NCBI GenBank assembly: GCA_012295275.1
Contig: CM022665.1
Span: forward strand, 16,508,976-16,572,975
DNA length: 64,000 nt
Reading direction: 5' to 3'
From: Chrysomallon squamiferum
Lineage: Eukaryota > Mollusca > Gastropoda > Neomphalida > Peltospiridae
The notes beneath the pieces are model-generated. The model worked only from the letters and a program-made list of their open reading frames with translations, searched no databases and was not told the origin of the DNA. Positions 23,010 to 41,900 of this stretch are shown here, piece after piece (positions within the stretch are counted from its first letter, which is position 1; each line of letters opens with the position of its first letter). The translations under genes and the position numbers were made by a program.

Positions 23010-23777
23010 TATATATATATATAATTAGTATAGTATTAAAGAACAAACAAAAATTAAAATTTCTTTTCTCTAAAATCAACTCAAAATAGCTTAATTGGTC
23101 CACTGTTATATTTAAATATTCATTACTGCTCTAATTTATAACAGTTATTACATTAATATTTTACATTTATATAATCCTTTTCTTTATTATTATTATTATT
23201 ATTAGTAGTAGTAGTAGTAGTAGTAATGATAGTGGTAGCAGCATAGTTTATTACAGAATGTATCAACCGTCTTTTGACCGATGAATTTCCTATTAGAGTG
23301 TAATTTGTTTTTCATGTGCTTAATATTAACTATACTAATGAAATATTAAAGATAAATAGGAATCATTAACTATAAATAAACGACACTGCTAACATAACGA
23401 AATAATTATTCACGGTCGAAAAGACTGACGGGAAATTGTTTATTTCGGTTAATTTTGAAAAACTAGTGACGCTGTATATGACGTCAACAAAATATTCCGT
23501 TAGGGACTCCGCATCAAACTTGGTATGTAGCTGCAATTTTTTCTGTTTCAGAATTAAATAGAAATATTAACTCACTTCATTAAAACTATGCAATATTCTG
23601 TAAGTGCAGTAAATCTGATTAAATTTAATTTAATTGTTCATATGTTAGGAGCAGATTATTTCAGTGGCTAATCTAAAAGAATTGGATTCCACTTCAAAAT
23701 TTGAAATTTTCAAATTTGTAATCAAGATATTTATTTTATTTTTATTTCATTTTTATTTCATTTTTTAAATAATTGTT

Positions 23778-23800
<23 letters not shown>
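23010..23800. repeat. CRE-island block, copy 4
   Basis: Aligned with the three other blocks (TTTAAATATTCATTACTGCT, the TTA/TAG run at 23190-23225, the island at 23411-23551). Confidence 0.7.
23411..23551. promoter_or_regulatory. Conserved CRE-containing island, copy 4
   Basis: CRE palindrome TGACGTCA at 23479-23486, with the same flanks as the other copies. Shares CCGCATC with copy 2. Confidence 0.4.
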
Positions 23801-23809
<9 letters not shown>

Positions 23810-24230
23810 GTTGTTATCGTTGCTATTGTTGCAGACCGTTATAAATGACAGTTGTTACAGTTTCTGTACATTTTTATATATTTTATCTGTTTTCATATTT
23901 CGGCCTCCGCTTTCAGATTTAAATAGTAATATACGAACAAAATGAAATTAAAGTAAATTTTAAAATAATAATAATAATAAAATTAAAAAAATAAAATAAA
24001 ATAAAAATAAATAAATAAAAGATAAACATATAAATAAATAAAATAAAATAAAATAAAGTAAAATAAAAATAAAGTAAAAAAAAAAAAAAAAAAAAAAACA
24101 AATAAAAAAAAAAGAAACAAATAAATAAATAAATAAAAAATAAACAAATAAAAAATAAAAATAAAATAAAGTAAAGAAATAAAAAAAAAAAAAAAAAAAC
24201 AAATAAATAAAAAAAAAAAAAATAAATAAA

Positions 24231-24261
<31 letters not shown>

Positions 24262-24623
24262 AAAAAAATAAAAAAATAAATAAAAAAATGAAGTAAAGAA
24301 ATAAAAAAAATAAAGTAAAGAAATAAAAAAATAATTAAAAAATATATTTATTTGTCAGGTAATGGTAGTTGTAGTATCAGTGGTAGTAGTAGTTGTAGGG
24401 GTACTGTTAGTAGTGGTTATGGTGAAGTAGAAGTAGTTGTAATGGGAGTAATGGCAGATGTGGTGGTAGTAGTAGAGGTATTAATTTATTTGTCAGGTGA
24501 TGGAGATGTTGAGGGAATATATTTAATTTTTCCTATTTAAATTAACTAATGAAGTTTTGTTTCAGATTACTTGTTTCTCTAATTAATTTATAAAATCGGA
24601 ATCTTTTTTAGATTATTAATACT

Positions 24624-24654
<31 letters not shown>

Positions 24655-25084
24655 TGTATGTATGTATATTTTGTTTATGTATTATTTAACTTTTTATTTA
24701 ATATATTTATTTATGTATATTTTATTATTTATTTACTTACTTATTTATGTATTATTTATTTGTGTATGTACATTTTATTTATGTATTATTTTTTAATTAA
24801 TTTATTGTTTCTTATTATACTTATTTTTTTATTTAAAGTTTTCCAGCATCAGGTTTAAGTAAAAGCAGATGTTCAGATTTTACAATCAGAATTTTCTTAT
24901 TAACAAATATTATTTACCTTTTAATAATTTTTTTTGTTCTAAGGTAAGAAGGATTTATTCCTGAATAAATTCTTTCTTACCTTTTCAGAACTGATGGCTG
25001 TTTTAGATTGTTCAAAATAATTTAAAAAAAAAAAAAAAAATGAAAAAAAAAATGTTTAAAAACAAAATCCAAAAAAAAAAAAAA
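23801..25084. repeat. A/T simple sequence, GTA/GTG tract and TTTA tract
   Basis: TAA and AAAT repeats (23940-24350), a degenerate GTA/GTG tract (24356-24480), TTTA/TATG tracts (24620-24800) and paralogous patches (24850-25020). No gene. Confidence 0.8.
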
Positions 25085-27095
25085 AATTTTCCTTGATTTA
25101 GAGGTTCAAGTATTTGAGTTTGTTGTTAATTATAAGATTTGAGTACATATTTTCAGATTATTTATTTATTTTTCAACAATATCTCCATCATTTATATTAT
25201 AACAAGTAGCATATTAATAGTTTTAATAAACTGATTGAATAATAATAATAATAATAAATTAAAAAGTAAAATAATAATTTAAAAAAAATTAAATAAATAA
25301 ATAAATAAAAAAATTAAATATTTGAATTTCTGATTTCAGATTATTTTTTCACCAATATCTCCATCACTGTAGCTACAAGTTATATGTTATAACAAGTAGC
25401 ATATTAATAAATTGGTTGAATAACAGTAAAAAAAATATATATAATAAAAAAGTAAATAAATAAATAAATAAAATTAAATATCTGAGTTTCTATTTTCAGA
25501 TTATTTATTTAATTTTCACCATTATCTTCATCACTGTAGCTACAACAATTTTTAATAAACTGATTTAATAATAATAATAATAATAAAAAATATATACATA
25601 TATGTATTTATATTAAAAAATTAAAATACAAAAACATTAGGTAAAAAAAGAATTAAAAAAATTAAATATTAATATCCATTTTGTATTGTATGCTACAATA
25701 AAATTAAGATTATTATTATTATTATTATTATTAATATTATTATTATATTTGTTGTGGGGTAGGACAATCATTCCTTACCGTTCAAAAATTATTGTTATTT
25801 AATGTACCTTAAATGCAGCAACAAGGAGTCACCTGGTGAGTGATGACACACCCACCTCAGAGTGGCTAATACGGGAAACTCATACTTGAAAAAAAAATTA
25901 AAAAACTAAAAAAATGTTTTAAAAAATATTTTAAAAACTTACAAAATTTAAAAAAAAAAAAATGTTTAAAAAACTAAAACAAATGTTAATTTTTTTTTTT
26001 TTAAATGTAAAAAAAAAGTTAAAAAAACTAAACAAAATTTAAAAAATTGTTTAAATAATGGTTAAAAATTAAAAATACAAATATTTTAAAAAATAATAAT
26101 AATAAATTTCCTTTCTTTAGAGGTTCAGGTATTTGTGTTTGTTGTTAATTAAAAGATTTGAGTTTTTATTTCCAGATTATTTTTTTTTTATTTTTCACCA
26201 ACATCTCCATCACTGTAGCTACTACATATATAAGAAGTACCATATTAAAAAATAAAAAATAAAATAAAATAAAATTATATATATTAAAAAAGTAAAATAA
26301 GAAAAAAGTAAAAAAACCTTAAATATTAGTATCCGTTTTGTATTCTATGCTAGGATAAAAAATGTATTATTATTATTATCATTATCATTATTATTATTAT
26401 TATTTTTATTATTATTATTATTATATTTGTTGTGGGGTAGGACAGTTATTGCTCACCATTCAAAAATTATTGTTATTTAAATGCAGCAACAAGGAGTCAC
26501 CTGGTGAGTGATGACACCCCCACCTCAGAGTGGCTAATATGGGAAACTCATACTTGAAAAAAAAAAAAAAAAAATAACTTAAAAAAAAATGTTAAAAAAA
26601 GTTTTAAAAACTTAAAAATTTAAAAAAAAAAAAAAAAATGTATAAATTTCCTTTCTTTAGAGGTTCAGGTATTTTGTTTGTTATTAATTATAAGATTTAA
26701 TTAGAAGATTTTTTTTTTTTTTTCACCAACATCTCCATCACTATAGCTACTACATATATAACAAGTACCATATTAAAAATTAAAAAATAAAAAATAAAAT
26801 AAAATTATATATATTAAAAAAGTAAATAAGAAAAAAACCTTAAATATTAGTATGCGTTTTGTATTGTATGCTATGATAAAAATTTTAAGATTATTATTAT
26901 TATTATTATTATTATATTTATTGTGGGTAGGACAATTATTCCTCACCGTTCAAAAATTATTGTTATTTAATGTACCTTAAATGCAGCAACAAGGAGTCAC
27001 CTGGTGAGTGATGACACCCCCACCTCAGAGTGGCTAATACAGGAAACTCATACTTGAAAATGAGCTACTGGGGGACTGTTCACCTTAGGTACATT
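25085..27095 (+). repeat. Tandem alpha/beta repeat array 5
   Basis: Alpha segments near 25090, 25310, 25470, 26105 and 26645. Beta segments at 25774-25892 (3'-truncated), 26452-26557 (3'-truncated and lacking TGTACCTTA) and 26942-27095 (full). Two consecutive degenerate alphas without beta occur here, as in array 1. Confidence 0.75.
26969..27095 (+). repeat. Beta core, full-length copy 5
   Basis: All paired segments intact; last unit of array 5. Confidence 0.6.
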
Positions 27096-28727
27096 CAGCT
27101 ATTAGTTATGAATTCATTTCTTTAATAAACTGCAATTTCTCTTTTTAAATAATATTTACACTGATGAAATGTAACTAAATTCAAAATGTTTATACATTAT
27201 AGTTATTCATGTGTATGTATACTGTACATATCTGTGTATCTATCTATTAACCTATCTATAGACACACACACACACACACACTCACACACTCTATTTATGA
27301 TCTCACAATTTGACAAATTTACAAATCATATTTAACATTTTACTAAAAAAAAAAAAAAAAAAAACAATTTTATTGTAAATTCTTTGAATATGCTTAATAT
27401 TTTATTCATTAACTGAAAAATAATGAATTATTAAAGCATTTAAATAAATAGATTATAAAGCCTTATGTTTTTCATTGTTTTATTTTAGTTCAGTTATTTA
27501 TTTACATTTATTAATCCTACCAAAGGGAAACCTCATAACCTTGGGCTATGACCAAAGCTGCTTTAATATATTTAAAAGTCATTTCGTGGGATAATAAGGA
27601 ATATTATATGAGAGTTTTCATATTTTGTATAATTTGCAAATATCGGATGAATTTAGACTGGCTTGGGAAAGTTTCTGCAGCTATGAATCGGGATTTACTT
27701 TTATTGGGTTTTCTCTGCTAAATGTAAAAAGGACAAGTGACGAAGAATATACAACAAAGGACTGGCCTGAGAAACAATAGGTGATACATCAGTTACTTTG
27801 AGGTGTACAGAGAAATGTTTAGTTGTTAGTAGCATACATACACTTGACATTAGACTAACAAAATAATAACTTGGGTGTACATGTATTATATACGTGAATC
27901 AGTATAAACACATTTTAAATTACAGAATAAATTCAGAATGTTAAGCAATAAAATGTTAAAGTTTACTCTTTTCAAAACAGATTGAACTTTACTTCAGTAA
28001 AACTATAAATAAAATGCATTAATATATATCTACAGGTGATGTAAAATCAATTCATTATAACAGATGATGTGAAACAAATTAAACTTACTTTTAACTGCCT
28101 TGAGATCTCTAAAACGTACCTCGGTAACTTAACTTATACAAATGATATTTTATACTTTAGACACTTTGATATGTGATGTCATTTTTTTTATTAATTAAAT
28201 AAAATCTTGCAAATAGAGAGGAATGGTTGAACAATAATAAAAAACAAATTTTTACATTTATTTTTTTTTTAAATCTTAAACGTATGTGTACCTCTAGTGA
28301 TAAGAACAGAGTAAATCAATATTTCCTAATTATGTAGAATGACACTGATATTATTCGTTAAGTTTTATTTATTTATTTTCAGTTCTCTTTATGTTACTGA
28401 AGTGACAGATCAATAATTGAGGGGGTAGCTTATATATATATTTTGGGGGATTTCAATTAAAGAAAATAAAACAAAATTCTTTTCCAAAAAATGAGTAAAT
28501 TTTATTTAAAGTGACAAAATCAAAAATGATCACATTCTACAAATACATTTCTACTTGTAAATGTAATAGTAAAATAAATGAAATTTAAAAAAGTGAATAC
28601 TGTCAAAAATGTACATCAAAAGCTATTACATTTACACTAGTGTTGACTGTAAAATGTCTGTCTGTAACTAACACATTTTGATCAAGAAAAGTCTTAGAGA
28701 CACTAACCCACAACCTTGACATGAATT
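27096..28727. repeat. Macro-unit tail, type II, copy 2
   Basis: Paralogous to 10404-12848, shorter through loss of the second half of the internal duplication and of the hairpin's right arm. The match ends at about 28727 (CAACCTTGACATGAATTA), which marks the right border of the whole repeat region. CA microsatellite at 27262-27281. Confidence 0.7.
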
Positions 28728-31276
28728 ATATTTGTTTCATTTTCTATCTTCATGTATGACATATACAAGTAAACATTTTATTTAATGTGTTAACGACACT
28801 CAATACACTGGCATACTACAACATGGGCATTTAAAAAGTAAAAAAAGTTATACGTAATGTAATGGACAAATTATGGATTTTCTAGTAACAGTTTCCCAAC
28901 TGAGGTTTGAACCTACAAATATGATTAAATAAATGGAATATTCAATGATATAAATTGGAAGACATATCAATATACCACTTATAACACCTACATTTGTAAT
29001 TCTAAAAATAATTCTGTGAATATTTATATCAAAAAAGCACTTGAAAAGCATCTGTTTTTATTATTAAATTTTATGCAATATTTTTTTCATTAATTTGCAC
29101 TGTTTTTTTTTTCTATTGTTATTATGTAATTTTGATTTTGTTACTGCCATCGTCAAAGAAACTGCAGAGAGCAAACAGTAATTCAGTGTTATTAGCACTG
29201 GCATGAAGCATGCTTTACAGGATCAAACCTTCTTAGTCCACGCATTCAACAATTCCTCTTCACAGTCGGTACTCTTACTTTGTTATTTACAGTGTGAAGA
29301 TGCACATACAGGAATGATTTGATTATTATTCGTATTATTTTTAATTACTTTCAGATTTACCCTAAGATTCTTTTAACACATACTTTTTATATTTTTACCA
29401 GATATACTTTCTATTAAAAAGCAACACCAAAATGCTTACCAAAAAAGCAAATTCACAATTCCATATTATACAAGCAAAATAATAAATTGACCATTAACCA
29501 GAAACTATGCTGCAAGTTCTACACACTGCACAAAATATACACATCCATACACACAGAGAAACAAAAAAACATAAAAACTAAAAATATGATAATAAACAAT
29601 ATTGTTAATGAATGGACACAGATGCAATGTAATGAAATTCAAAATGTAAAATTTCAGTTGTAGCCCAACTTTCTACTGATAACTCATCTAAAGTTTAAAA
29701 AAATCATGTCACGCTGGAATCTACAATTAAAACCATTTAAAAATAATAAATGTGAACACTATGTTCAAAAAGAAGCCATGAAGAAACAAATGTCAATATA
29801 ATTTCTGAAATATTTCACCAGTAACACAACTGTTGGGAAATTCTGCAAATTTGAAGAAAAAAAGAATAAAAAAAAGAAAAAAGAAAAAAATTCATCATGG
29901 CTAGACCAAATTTTTTTTGGACAGATATATAATGATTTAGTCACACATTAATTTAAAACATATTTTAGCTCAAACAATTCAAATCTTCACTGTAAAGGTA
30001 ATTTTATGTATAACTTGATGTAAACGTAAATGTTGGGGAAAGATAAAATATATAATATTGAAAAAATAATAATAAAAATGAAAAAAAATATTTGTAAAAA
30101 AAAAAAGGTACTAGGGACAGTTTAAAATAAGCATATAAAATGTTCAAATAATATATTTGAGATTCTAAACATGATGATTTCTGCTGAGGATAAAAAATTG
30201 TCAAATCTATTGTTGAAAATATAAAATGTCACCTAAAACAGTAACATGTCAGGGCACTCTGACAAAATATTTTCTTCAGACATTGACATGAACTCAGTCT
30301 GTACTCTAGGCATGGGTTAATTTGATTTATACCTCACTGAAAACTAATTTGTAAAGATCAAAAGAGATAAATAATAAATCTGTAGAACATCAGAAATAAC
30401 GCATGATTTCCAGCATCGAATAAAAACCACAGAGACATAACAGAATCAGATAAATAAATAAATACTTGTATATCTTCAAATAACACAAATTAAAAGTACT
30501 GGGTAAATACTACCATTTACTGGTGTCAAGAAAATTGTGCTATATTCTGTCTAGAATTTCATTCTGTATTAAACAATCTTCCTCAGATTGATTAATCATT
30601 AACTCTTCTTCTTTTTTTTTTTAATTAATTAAAGGTATTAAGTAACCTGGGATGAAAATAAACAAGGAACAGTTGTCTATTTAAAGAAATACTCTTCTAT
30701 GTTACATAAATCATTATATCAGTACAGAATATATGAAATAGAATTTCCTATCTTCACATAACACAATGTTTTATTAATTTTTAAATGAATTATTAGTAGC
30801 AAGGTATCTTTTGTTCAAAGACTAGAAAGAACATATCATGGCCTTTGTAATACATCTGGCAAAAATAAGATAATACAAAAAAGTACAAATTTTCGTCCCA
30901 CTATTTGTATAATAATAATAATGTGCTGATAAATTGAGAACATCATAATTATACTTACATTTTGTTGTTTGTAAAATGCTCATATATAATGCCTAATAAT
31001 CACTTATCATTTTGCTGTTTAAACTATTTTTGTATCAAAATATAATTATTTTTTTTGAAATCTAGTCACATGTCCAGAACATAATATAAATCTATCTTGT
31101 ACATACTGCAACATATATTTTCTGAACATTCAGCTTTAGTTTGTGTGCGTCACTTTTTGTTGTTTAAAAATTCTTTGTTTCCATCAGTAAAAATTTATCA
31201 GATTATGTCAACCTGGTCTTTCATGTAAAAAATTGAAAAACATATTTAAAAAAATGCAGGTTACTGCATTGGTTTA
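28728..31276. other. Non-coding region, probably ZC4H2 3' UTR and flank
   Basis: AT-rich unique sequence downstream of the ZC4H2 stop. No ORF with coding character on either strand. It holds one copy of a dispersed repeat at about 30175-30290. Where the ZC4H2 transcript ends cannot be decided from sequence. Confidence 0.4.
30175..30290. repeat. Dispersed repeat, copy 1
   Basis: TTTCTGCTGAGGATAAA, then TTGTCAAATC, then ACAGTAACATG and a GACAAAATATTT end. A diverged copy in the same orientation lies at 33316-33430, in a ZC4H2 intron. Confidence 0.6.
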
Positions 31277-35547
<4,271 letters not shown>

Positions 35548-35901
35548 TTTTTAGTCATGTGACTTCAATTGATTTTCATAAATGTTATTTTCAAATAAAT
35601 GTCGATTTTAAACTTTAAAATTAACCTTATTTATAAAAAAAATGTGCAAGCTTGATGCCTTATTTCAAACATAAAATATTTGTGTAAAAAGTGATTTTAT
35701 ATATGTAGTGATTAAAGTCTAATATTTATAAAAAGCTGATAAATATAAATTTTCTGTTTCATCTTTTATGTTTTGCCGAATTTATAATTTATAAAGTCTC
35801 GATTTTCAATTTTGTTTTGTCAAGATAAGCACGATTACTGACGTCATTACGCGGGAAGTAGTGATTTTTCCCGCATTTATAATTGTTTGTGTTTATCCAT
35901 A
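35548..35901. promoter_or_regulatory. Bidirectional promoter region between ZC4H2 and MSH2
   Basis: Only 354 bp separate the two start codons. Close to MSH2 lie a perfect CRE, TGACGTCA (35839-35846), and an inverted pair of E2F-type sites, GCGGGAA (35851-35857) and TTCCCGC (35868-35874), about 30 bp before the MSH2 ATG. E2F control fits an S-phase repair gene. The sites are read from sequence; their use is inferred. No TATA box at a sensible distance. Confidence 0.65.
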
Positions 35902-38900
35902 ATGGCTGTTCAACCCAAACAAGAATTACAGCTTGGTACGATTGTATTTTGTATAATCTGAAATAGTTAAGAAGAATTTAGTTGTTTCATTAAATACTTT
36001 ACAAGCTACCAACATTTTTCACAGAAAATCACACAGTGTTATGCTTGTCAAAACGTTTGGTAAAAGTACTACTGGTAGTAATTAAAATAAAATTTAGTCA
36101 ACTATTAGTATTACTCATTTTTACTGTTTATACACTTAATAAAATTATTGACGCACAAATTGTTTTGAAAATCAGATTAATCTTCAGTTCATAAACTTAA
36201 AACATCTGTTCATTGTTACATCTTCTCTGATAGGATACTATTCTGAGACATTATAATGATTATTATATGATTACTTTGTAACTCAGGCTTGTGCCAAGTT
36301 GTGGAAAAGTAACATGAACATACTAATGTTATGTATGTGACAAAATTAAAAAATATAATTTTCCTCAAAAATTATGTATCGTCAGAAAGAAATTTTAAAT
36401 TTGTATATATATATATATATATTATATATATAAAGCAGAGTAAAATGACACTAAGATACCTTTCACAGCACTGATATGAAGTATTTGTCGGTATTTTTCC
36501 TTCAGAATCACTAGAGAAACTGTTTCATTTCCATCTTTTGGCAACATAAACACTGAATATCTCATAGATTCCAACCAATAAACATGTAATGTGTATCAAA
36601 ATGAAACTTCACATTTTTCTAGAGCTATACAGTATTTTTAAGCATGTTGTTATCATTCATGCAGATTAATTAATCAGTTAATTAATTATACTAATTAGTT
36701 CAGACATACCTTCTATCTTAATTATGCAGTTCTAAGAAACTGAACCGGTATACATAAACTGATAAAAGGATACTCAATCATTTTTTAAGATTGGTGAATT
36801 GTAGACATTTTCAAAAATTTTGCTAAGATTAATTTTTTTTTACTGCTTAATTAATAACATTAATTAGCATTAAATTGCCTTATGACTTCATTAAACAGAT
36901 ATAACATTTTTTTTCATAAAAGTCTAACTTGCTAAGAACTGTCTTCATAATCAACACCTTATCACAAAGAAAATATGAAATATCAAATTTTTCATACATA
37001 GGCAGCAACAATAGTAGTTAGTCATGTCATTTGCTGAGAGCATCACATGTTTTGGTAACCAGAATTAAGTACCTGCTACCCCAAGTATTTGTGTGACATT
37101 TGGCACACTACGAGAAAAATGTATAATTTGTAACTTGTATTTTGATTTAAATTCCAGAATAAGCTTAGTCATACTATGATCATTTTGAAATGATAAACTT
37201 GTCTGTTGATTCTCCGTTGTTTATCAAAGACAACATGTCAAGAAATGACATATGTATACTACGTCATTATGTGGGATTTTGTTTTTTGAAAATAAATAAA
37301 AATAAAGACAAAACAGAATCATGAATGTGGGACCCACCCTTTCCAGGAAAACACAAATGCGTCGCAAAAGTCATGTAACATTCTAATATGGCATTTGTCA
37401 TAGAGCTACTGATGTAAATATTAAATGATTCTTCAATATCCATTGCACACAAATAGATTTCAGATAACTGATCTGCAAAACATACAGCATATAAATCAGG
37501 TTTATGGTTGAGCATTTTTATTTTATTTTAATTTATTGATTTTTTAATTTTTGTTTTTTAATTTACAGATAATGTTCAAGAACAAGGGTTTTTAGCTTTT
37601 TACAGATCACTTCCAGAGGTTTGTGAAAAAATGTTTAATTTTAGATTCTAATATATAAAAATAATAATTAAAAGCAGAAGAAGAGTGCTAAGCCTAATTA
37701 TAAGAAAAATATTAAAATACCAAAATGGCCTCTCCACCATTACAATCTTTTAATCATTTCCAGAGTATACAGTATTAAGATACAAGATTGGTGTTATTGT
37801 TAACATTCCATCAGAGATAGCAATTGTTAGGCCATTTTTAAGAAAAAATTTAAAACCTTTTAAAAAGTGAAAGTAAAATTATTGCATGTAAAAGGTTTTA
37901 GAAAGTCATGTATATAAGATACAATTTTTTTAAAGTTTTTTTTTTTTTTTTTTTTTTTTTTTTCAGAAAGCAAGCACAACATTCAGATTTTTTGATAGAA
38001 TTGTAAGTATTGAAATTTGAAAATTTGTTGGAGAAATAAATGCAAGCAAATGATGTTTGAAATGGCATTAAAACAATTACATCTTAAACATAAATGAGTT
38101 GGTAGTAGGAACACATATTAATGTTTGTAACTATTTACCATGGATAAATTACAAACTGAATAATATGATAATTTCAAACACTGTCAATAAATTTCATCAT
38201 TATAACATTCATCATGGTTATCAGAAAAAAGACAATTATAATTAAGTAAATGAATATGCCATAATTATACTGAAGAATGGAAATACCTCATATGAGTTAC
38301 ATATTCCAACACACATATAATAGATCATAATTCCTTTTCTTGTTATCATTTTACACGCTGAAATCCAACAAAGAAAAAAGATTTTACAAACTGAGTAAAT
38401 GTTTAGTTTATACATTCAGTAACATCTCTGTTTCAGGATTACTACACAACTCATGGACAAGATGCTGTGTTTGTTGCCAAAGAAGTTTTCAAAACTTCGG
38501 GAGTTATTAAATATCTGGGTTCAGGTAAATAAGTTTACAAATTAATGTTGATATATTAAGGGTATAGGTGATAGAGCTCTCACCTTGAATATCTGTCACA
38601 GTTTCATTTCTCCCAGGTTTGCATACACTCCTGTTCCATATTCCAAATCCTTTACAAAACCTGTTTAGAAGAAGCCCACAGTATGTTCCTTGCTGTAGGT
38701 GGGAAGGTTCATGAAAAAGGTGGGAACAGTAGACCATGGAGTTACAATTAAGTGTTCTTCTTTGATTTAAAAAATATTTTCCAGTAATTTTTAATTTTAT
38801 AATATCCTAAGGCAATGGTGCAAAACTATGACATGCAAGGGCATTTTAAGTGACACATGCGACACTAAGTACCTTGGACATTGATTTAATATAATCTCGA

Positions 38901-41900
38901 ATATTTTTGATCACATAATTTAAAAGTTAATAGAAAAGAACTGCTTGCTGTATTATATTTATTGTACAATATACTTACATAGCATATATATATTCATATA
39001 CTTGTGTGTCAAAATCATAATGTAATATACCATTTAACAATATAAATTTAGAAGTGACACATGACGATATAAAAATGACTAAAATATAAAAGTATTGATG
39101 CGCCTAACATCAAAGTTCTGCCACCTCTGTCCTAAGGTGTCATTAATCAGACATTCATCCTGTTTGAAATCTAAATTTGTGAATTTCACAACATACCCAC
39201 AGATGTTTACAAAAACTTGCCAGATACTATTCAAATCATACTAACAACAAAAAGGAAAAAACAAAGTGTTATTATTTATTAACAAATTTTCAAAAATTTG
39301 TAAAACTATATATGTACCTCCATTTTTTTGGTCTTGTTATTTCAACATGTGATTCATCCATTTATTTATTCATTTTTAGATCTTTCATTTTCAGACATGT
39401 TTTTTTTTTCTTTTCTTTTCTCTGTCAGGTAACAACAGGATTGAGTCTGTTGTTCTTAGTAAGATGAATTTCGAATCACTGGTTCGAGATCTGCTGTTGG
39501 TGAGGCAGTATCGAGTGGAAGTCTATAAAAACAAGGGTGGTATGAAAAACAATGACTGGACAGTCGCATACAAGGTGATTAAGATATAACTTAATTAATC
39601 AGATCACTGCTTAAATTATAAATTGAAAATGTACTCCTACTTGTGATCTAAATAAAATTGTATTTAATCCCACATAATACAAAACTTTAAAAATCCTCCT
39701 CTTTAATTTTCGCTAAAAGCCCTAAAATTGTAATCAAATTTAAAAATAAATGGCTAATTGTGAAAAATGTTTATAAAAGTGGAAAGAGGTTAATGTTTAG
39801 TTAGCTATTTATGTTATCTAAATCTGTTTAGGCTTCACCAGGAAACCTAACTGAGTTTGAAGAGATTCTGTTTGGTAGCAATGACATGGCTGCGTCAGCT
39901 GGTGTGATTGGGGTCAAACTTGGCTCAGAGAATGGACAGCGGGTAAGAAAGAATGTTATAAAATTGATGCCCATTGAAGATGTTAATTTTCTCTATCTAT
40001 TAGAATTTTTTTAACTTAAATGATGAAGATGATTTTCAGACTGAATAAACATTAAATTCTGTTTAAGTTTTCCAGTTTGATGTATATAAAATATATCTTT
40101 AGTACTGCCAACAAATAACTATAATAAGATTTTATACTTCAATAATGATTAAATTTATCTATAGTCATTTATTGATGCAGTATTCTTTTTTATTATTTTC
40201 AATGGGTTTTTTTTAATTATTTGTTTTTTTTCCTATTATTATGTATTATAAATTATTCTTATTATTTTTTTAATGTTATATTTTTTATATTTAAATATAA
40301 TTAAATTAATAATTGTTTTATTTCAGGTGGTGGGTGTGGCTTATGCAGATGCAACACTAAGAAAATTTATGATCAGTGAATTCACAGATAATGATCAGTT
40401 CTCAAATCTTGAGGTAAACAGACGTTTTTTTGTGTGTTTTTTAATTTAAAATTAATTTGGCTCAGCAGTTAGAGTACTTCTCTTCTGTTGTACCATCAAT
40501 AACAACAATTTCAGTACTTGTCTGTTGTAAGATGGTTTGTAAAGCCAATCGACAGAAGTGCTGTCAAACTTGAACTTAAAAAAAAACTTAAAAGAAAATA
40601 ATGATCTCAGAGACAAAATTATTTTGAATAATACAATGGCACTCCCCATCTATGATAAATACATAGAAAATGTGAAATTAATATTGTTTGTATCTTTTTT
40701 TTTTCTTAAAAAAAAAGAAGAAGAAAATAATTATTTCATTTAAGTTGTACATTACAAATGTAAAATAAAGAGAAAATCATACAGTTAATACATATTTTTA
40801 TAATGTTTTTACAGGCACTGATTGTTCAGCTTGGACCTAAGGAATGTGTTTTGATGGCTGGTGATGTAACAGGGGATGCTGGGAAATTAAAACAAGTAGT
40901 TGAGAGAAGTGGGCTGCTTATCACTGAAAAGAAAAGAAGTACATTTATTTTATTTTATTTTTTCCAATTTTTCTCACATTTTAATTTTGAGTAGCTCAGT
41001 GGTTGAGCATTTGTCTGAGGCAGTAAGGATAATAGAATCAGTATTCTGCAGCTGTTGTTTTAAAATACGTTATTATTTTGTTTTACAGGTGGGTTTTGGG
41101 GTTTCTTTTTTTTAATTAGATTAATTATTGTCATTTAATGTAAATTTGTTGTTTTTGTTAACAGAAAGAAATAATACTGTATAATATGATAACTACTACT
41201 TAATTTAATAAATTTGAATTTCATTTCACATTAGTATATTTTTTAGCCGTTATATTTTTGTTTAGTTTTAATATTCATGAATTTCTTCTTTAATACAGTA
41301 GTATTTAGTAATAAAAATAATCTGACTAAGCTGTTTTTTTAGATGATTTTTCAAACAAAGATGTTGTTCAGGATTTGAATCGACTACTCAAATTTAAGAA
41401 AGATGAACAGCCAAATTGTGCAACAATGCGTATGTGTATTTTTGTATCTATTTTGTTTCAGATTAATGTATTAAGAAAATATTTAATTTTTTCTTTTTAA
41501 ATTGTCATCTTTGATAAATATCATTATGTAAGTATGCAATTTTGGGTTTTAGATTTTGTTTTAGATTAAAATTTCACATTTAATATACAGATATATTTCT
41601 TGCATATGAAATGCAACTTCGCTCTGATTTTGGGGTGGTCTTTTTTGTTTGTTTCTAATATGATCAAAATATATTATATTTATTTTGTTTTTGATTTGAT
41701 TTGTAGCAACATTTTGACACAAAATATCTCAGATTTTAATGAAAGTGAATGGTTTACTTTCTTTTTATTATTACATTTCTACACACTACTTTTTTTACAG
41801 CCGAGTTGGATAAGACACAGGCTACTTGTGCACTGTCAGCAGTTATCAGATATTTAGAGGTAAAATTTATATTCATTTTGTTATATTCAACTCTCAGTAA

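Noticed and set aside
28848-29051. 67-residue minus-strand ORF downstream of ZC4H2
   Set aside because: AT-driven composition and no recognisable motif; probably 3' flank.
37267-37515. 82-residue minus-strand ORF in MSH2 intron 1
   Set aside because: No family resemblance, no splice context and no second evidence of coding; likely chance.
40987-41065. tRNA gene in MSH2 intron 8
   Set aside because: Only an A-box-like half is present; no B box or acceptor stem, so a SINE fragment fits better.
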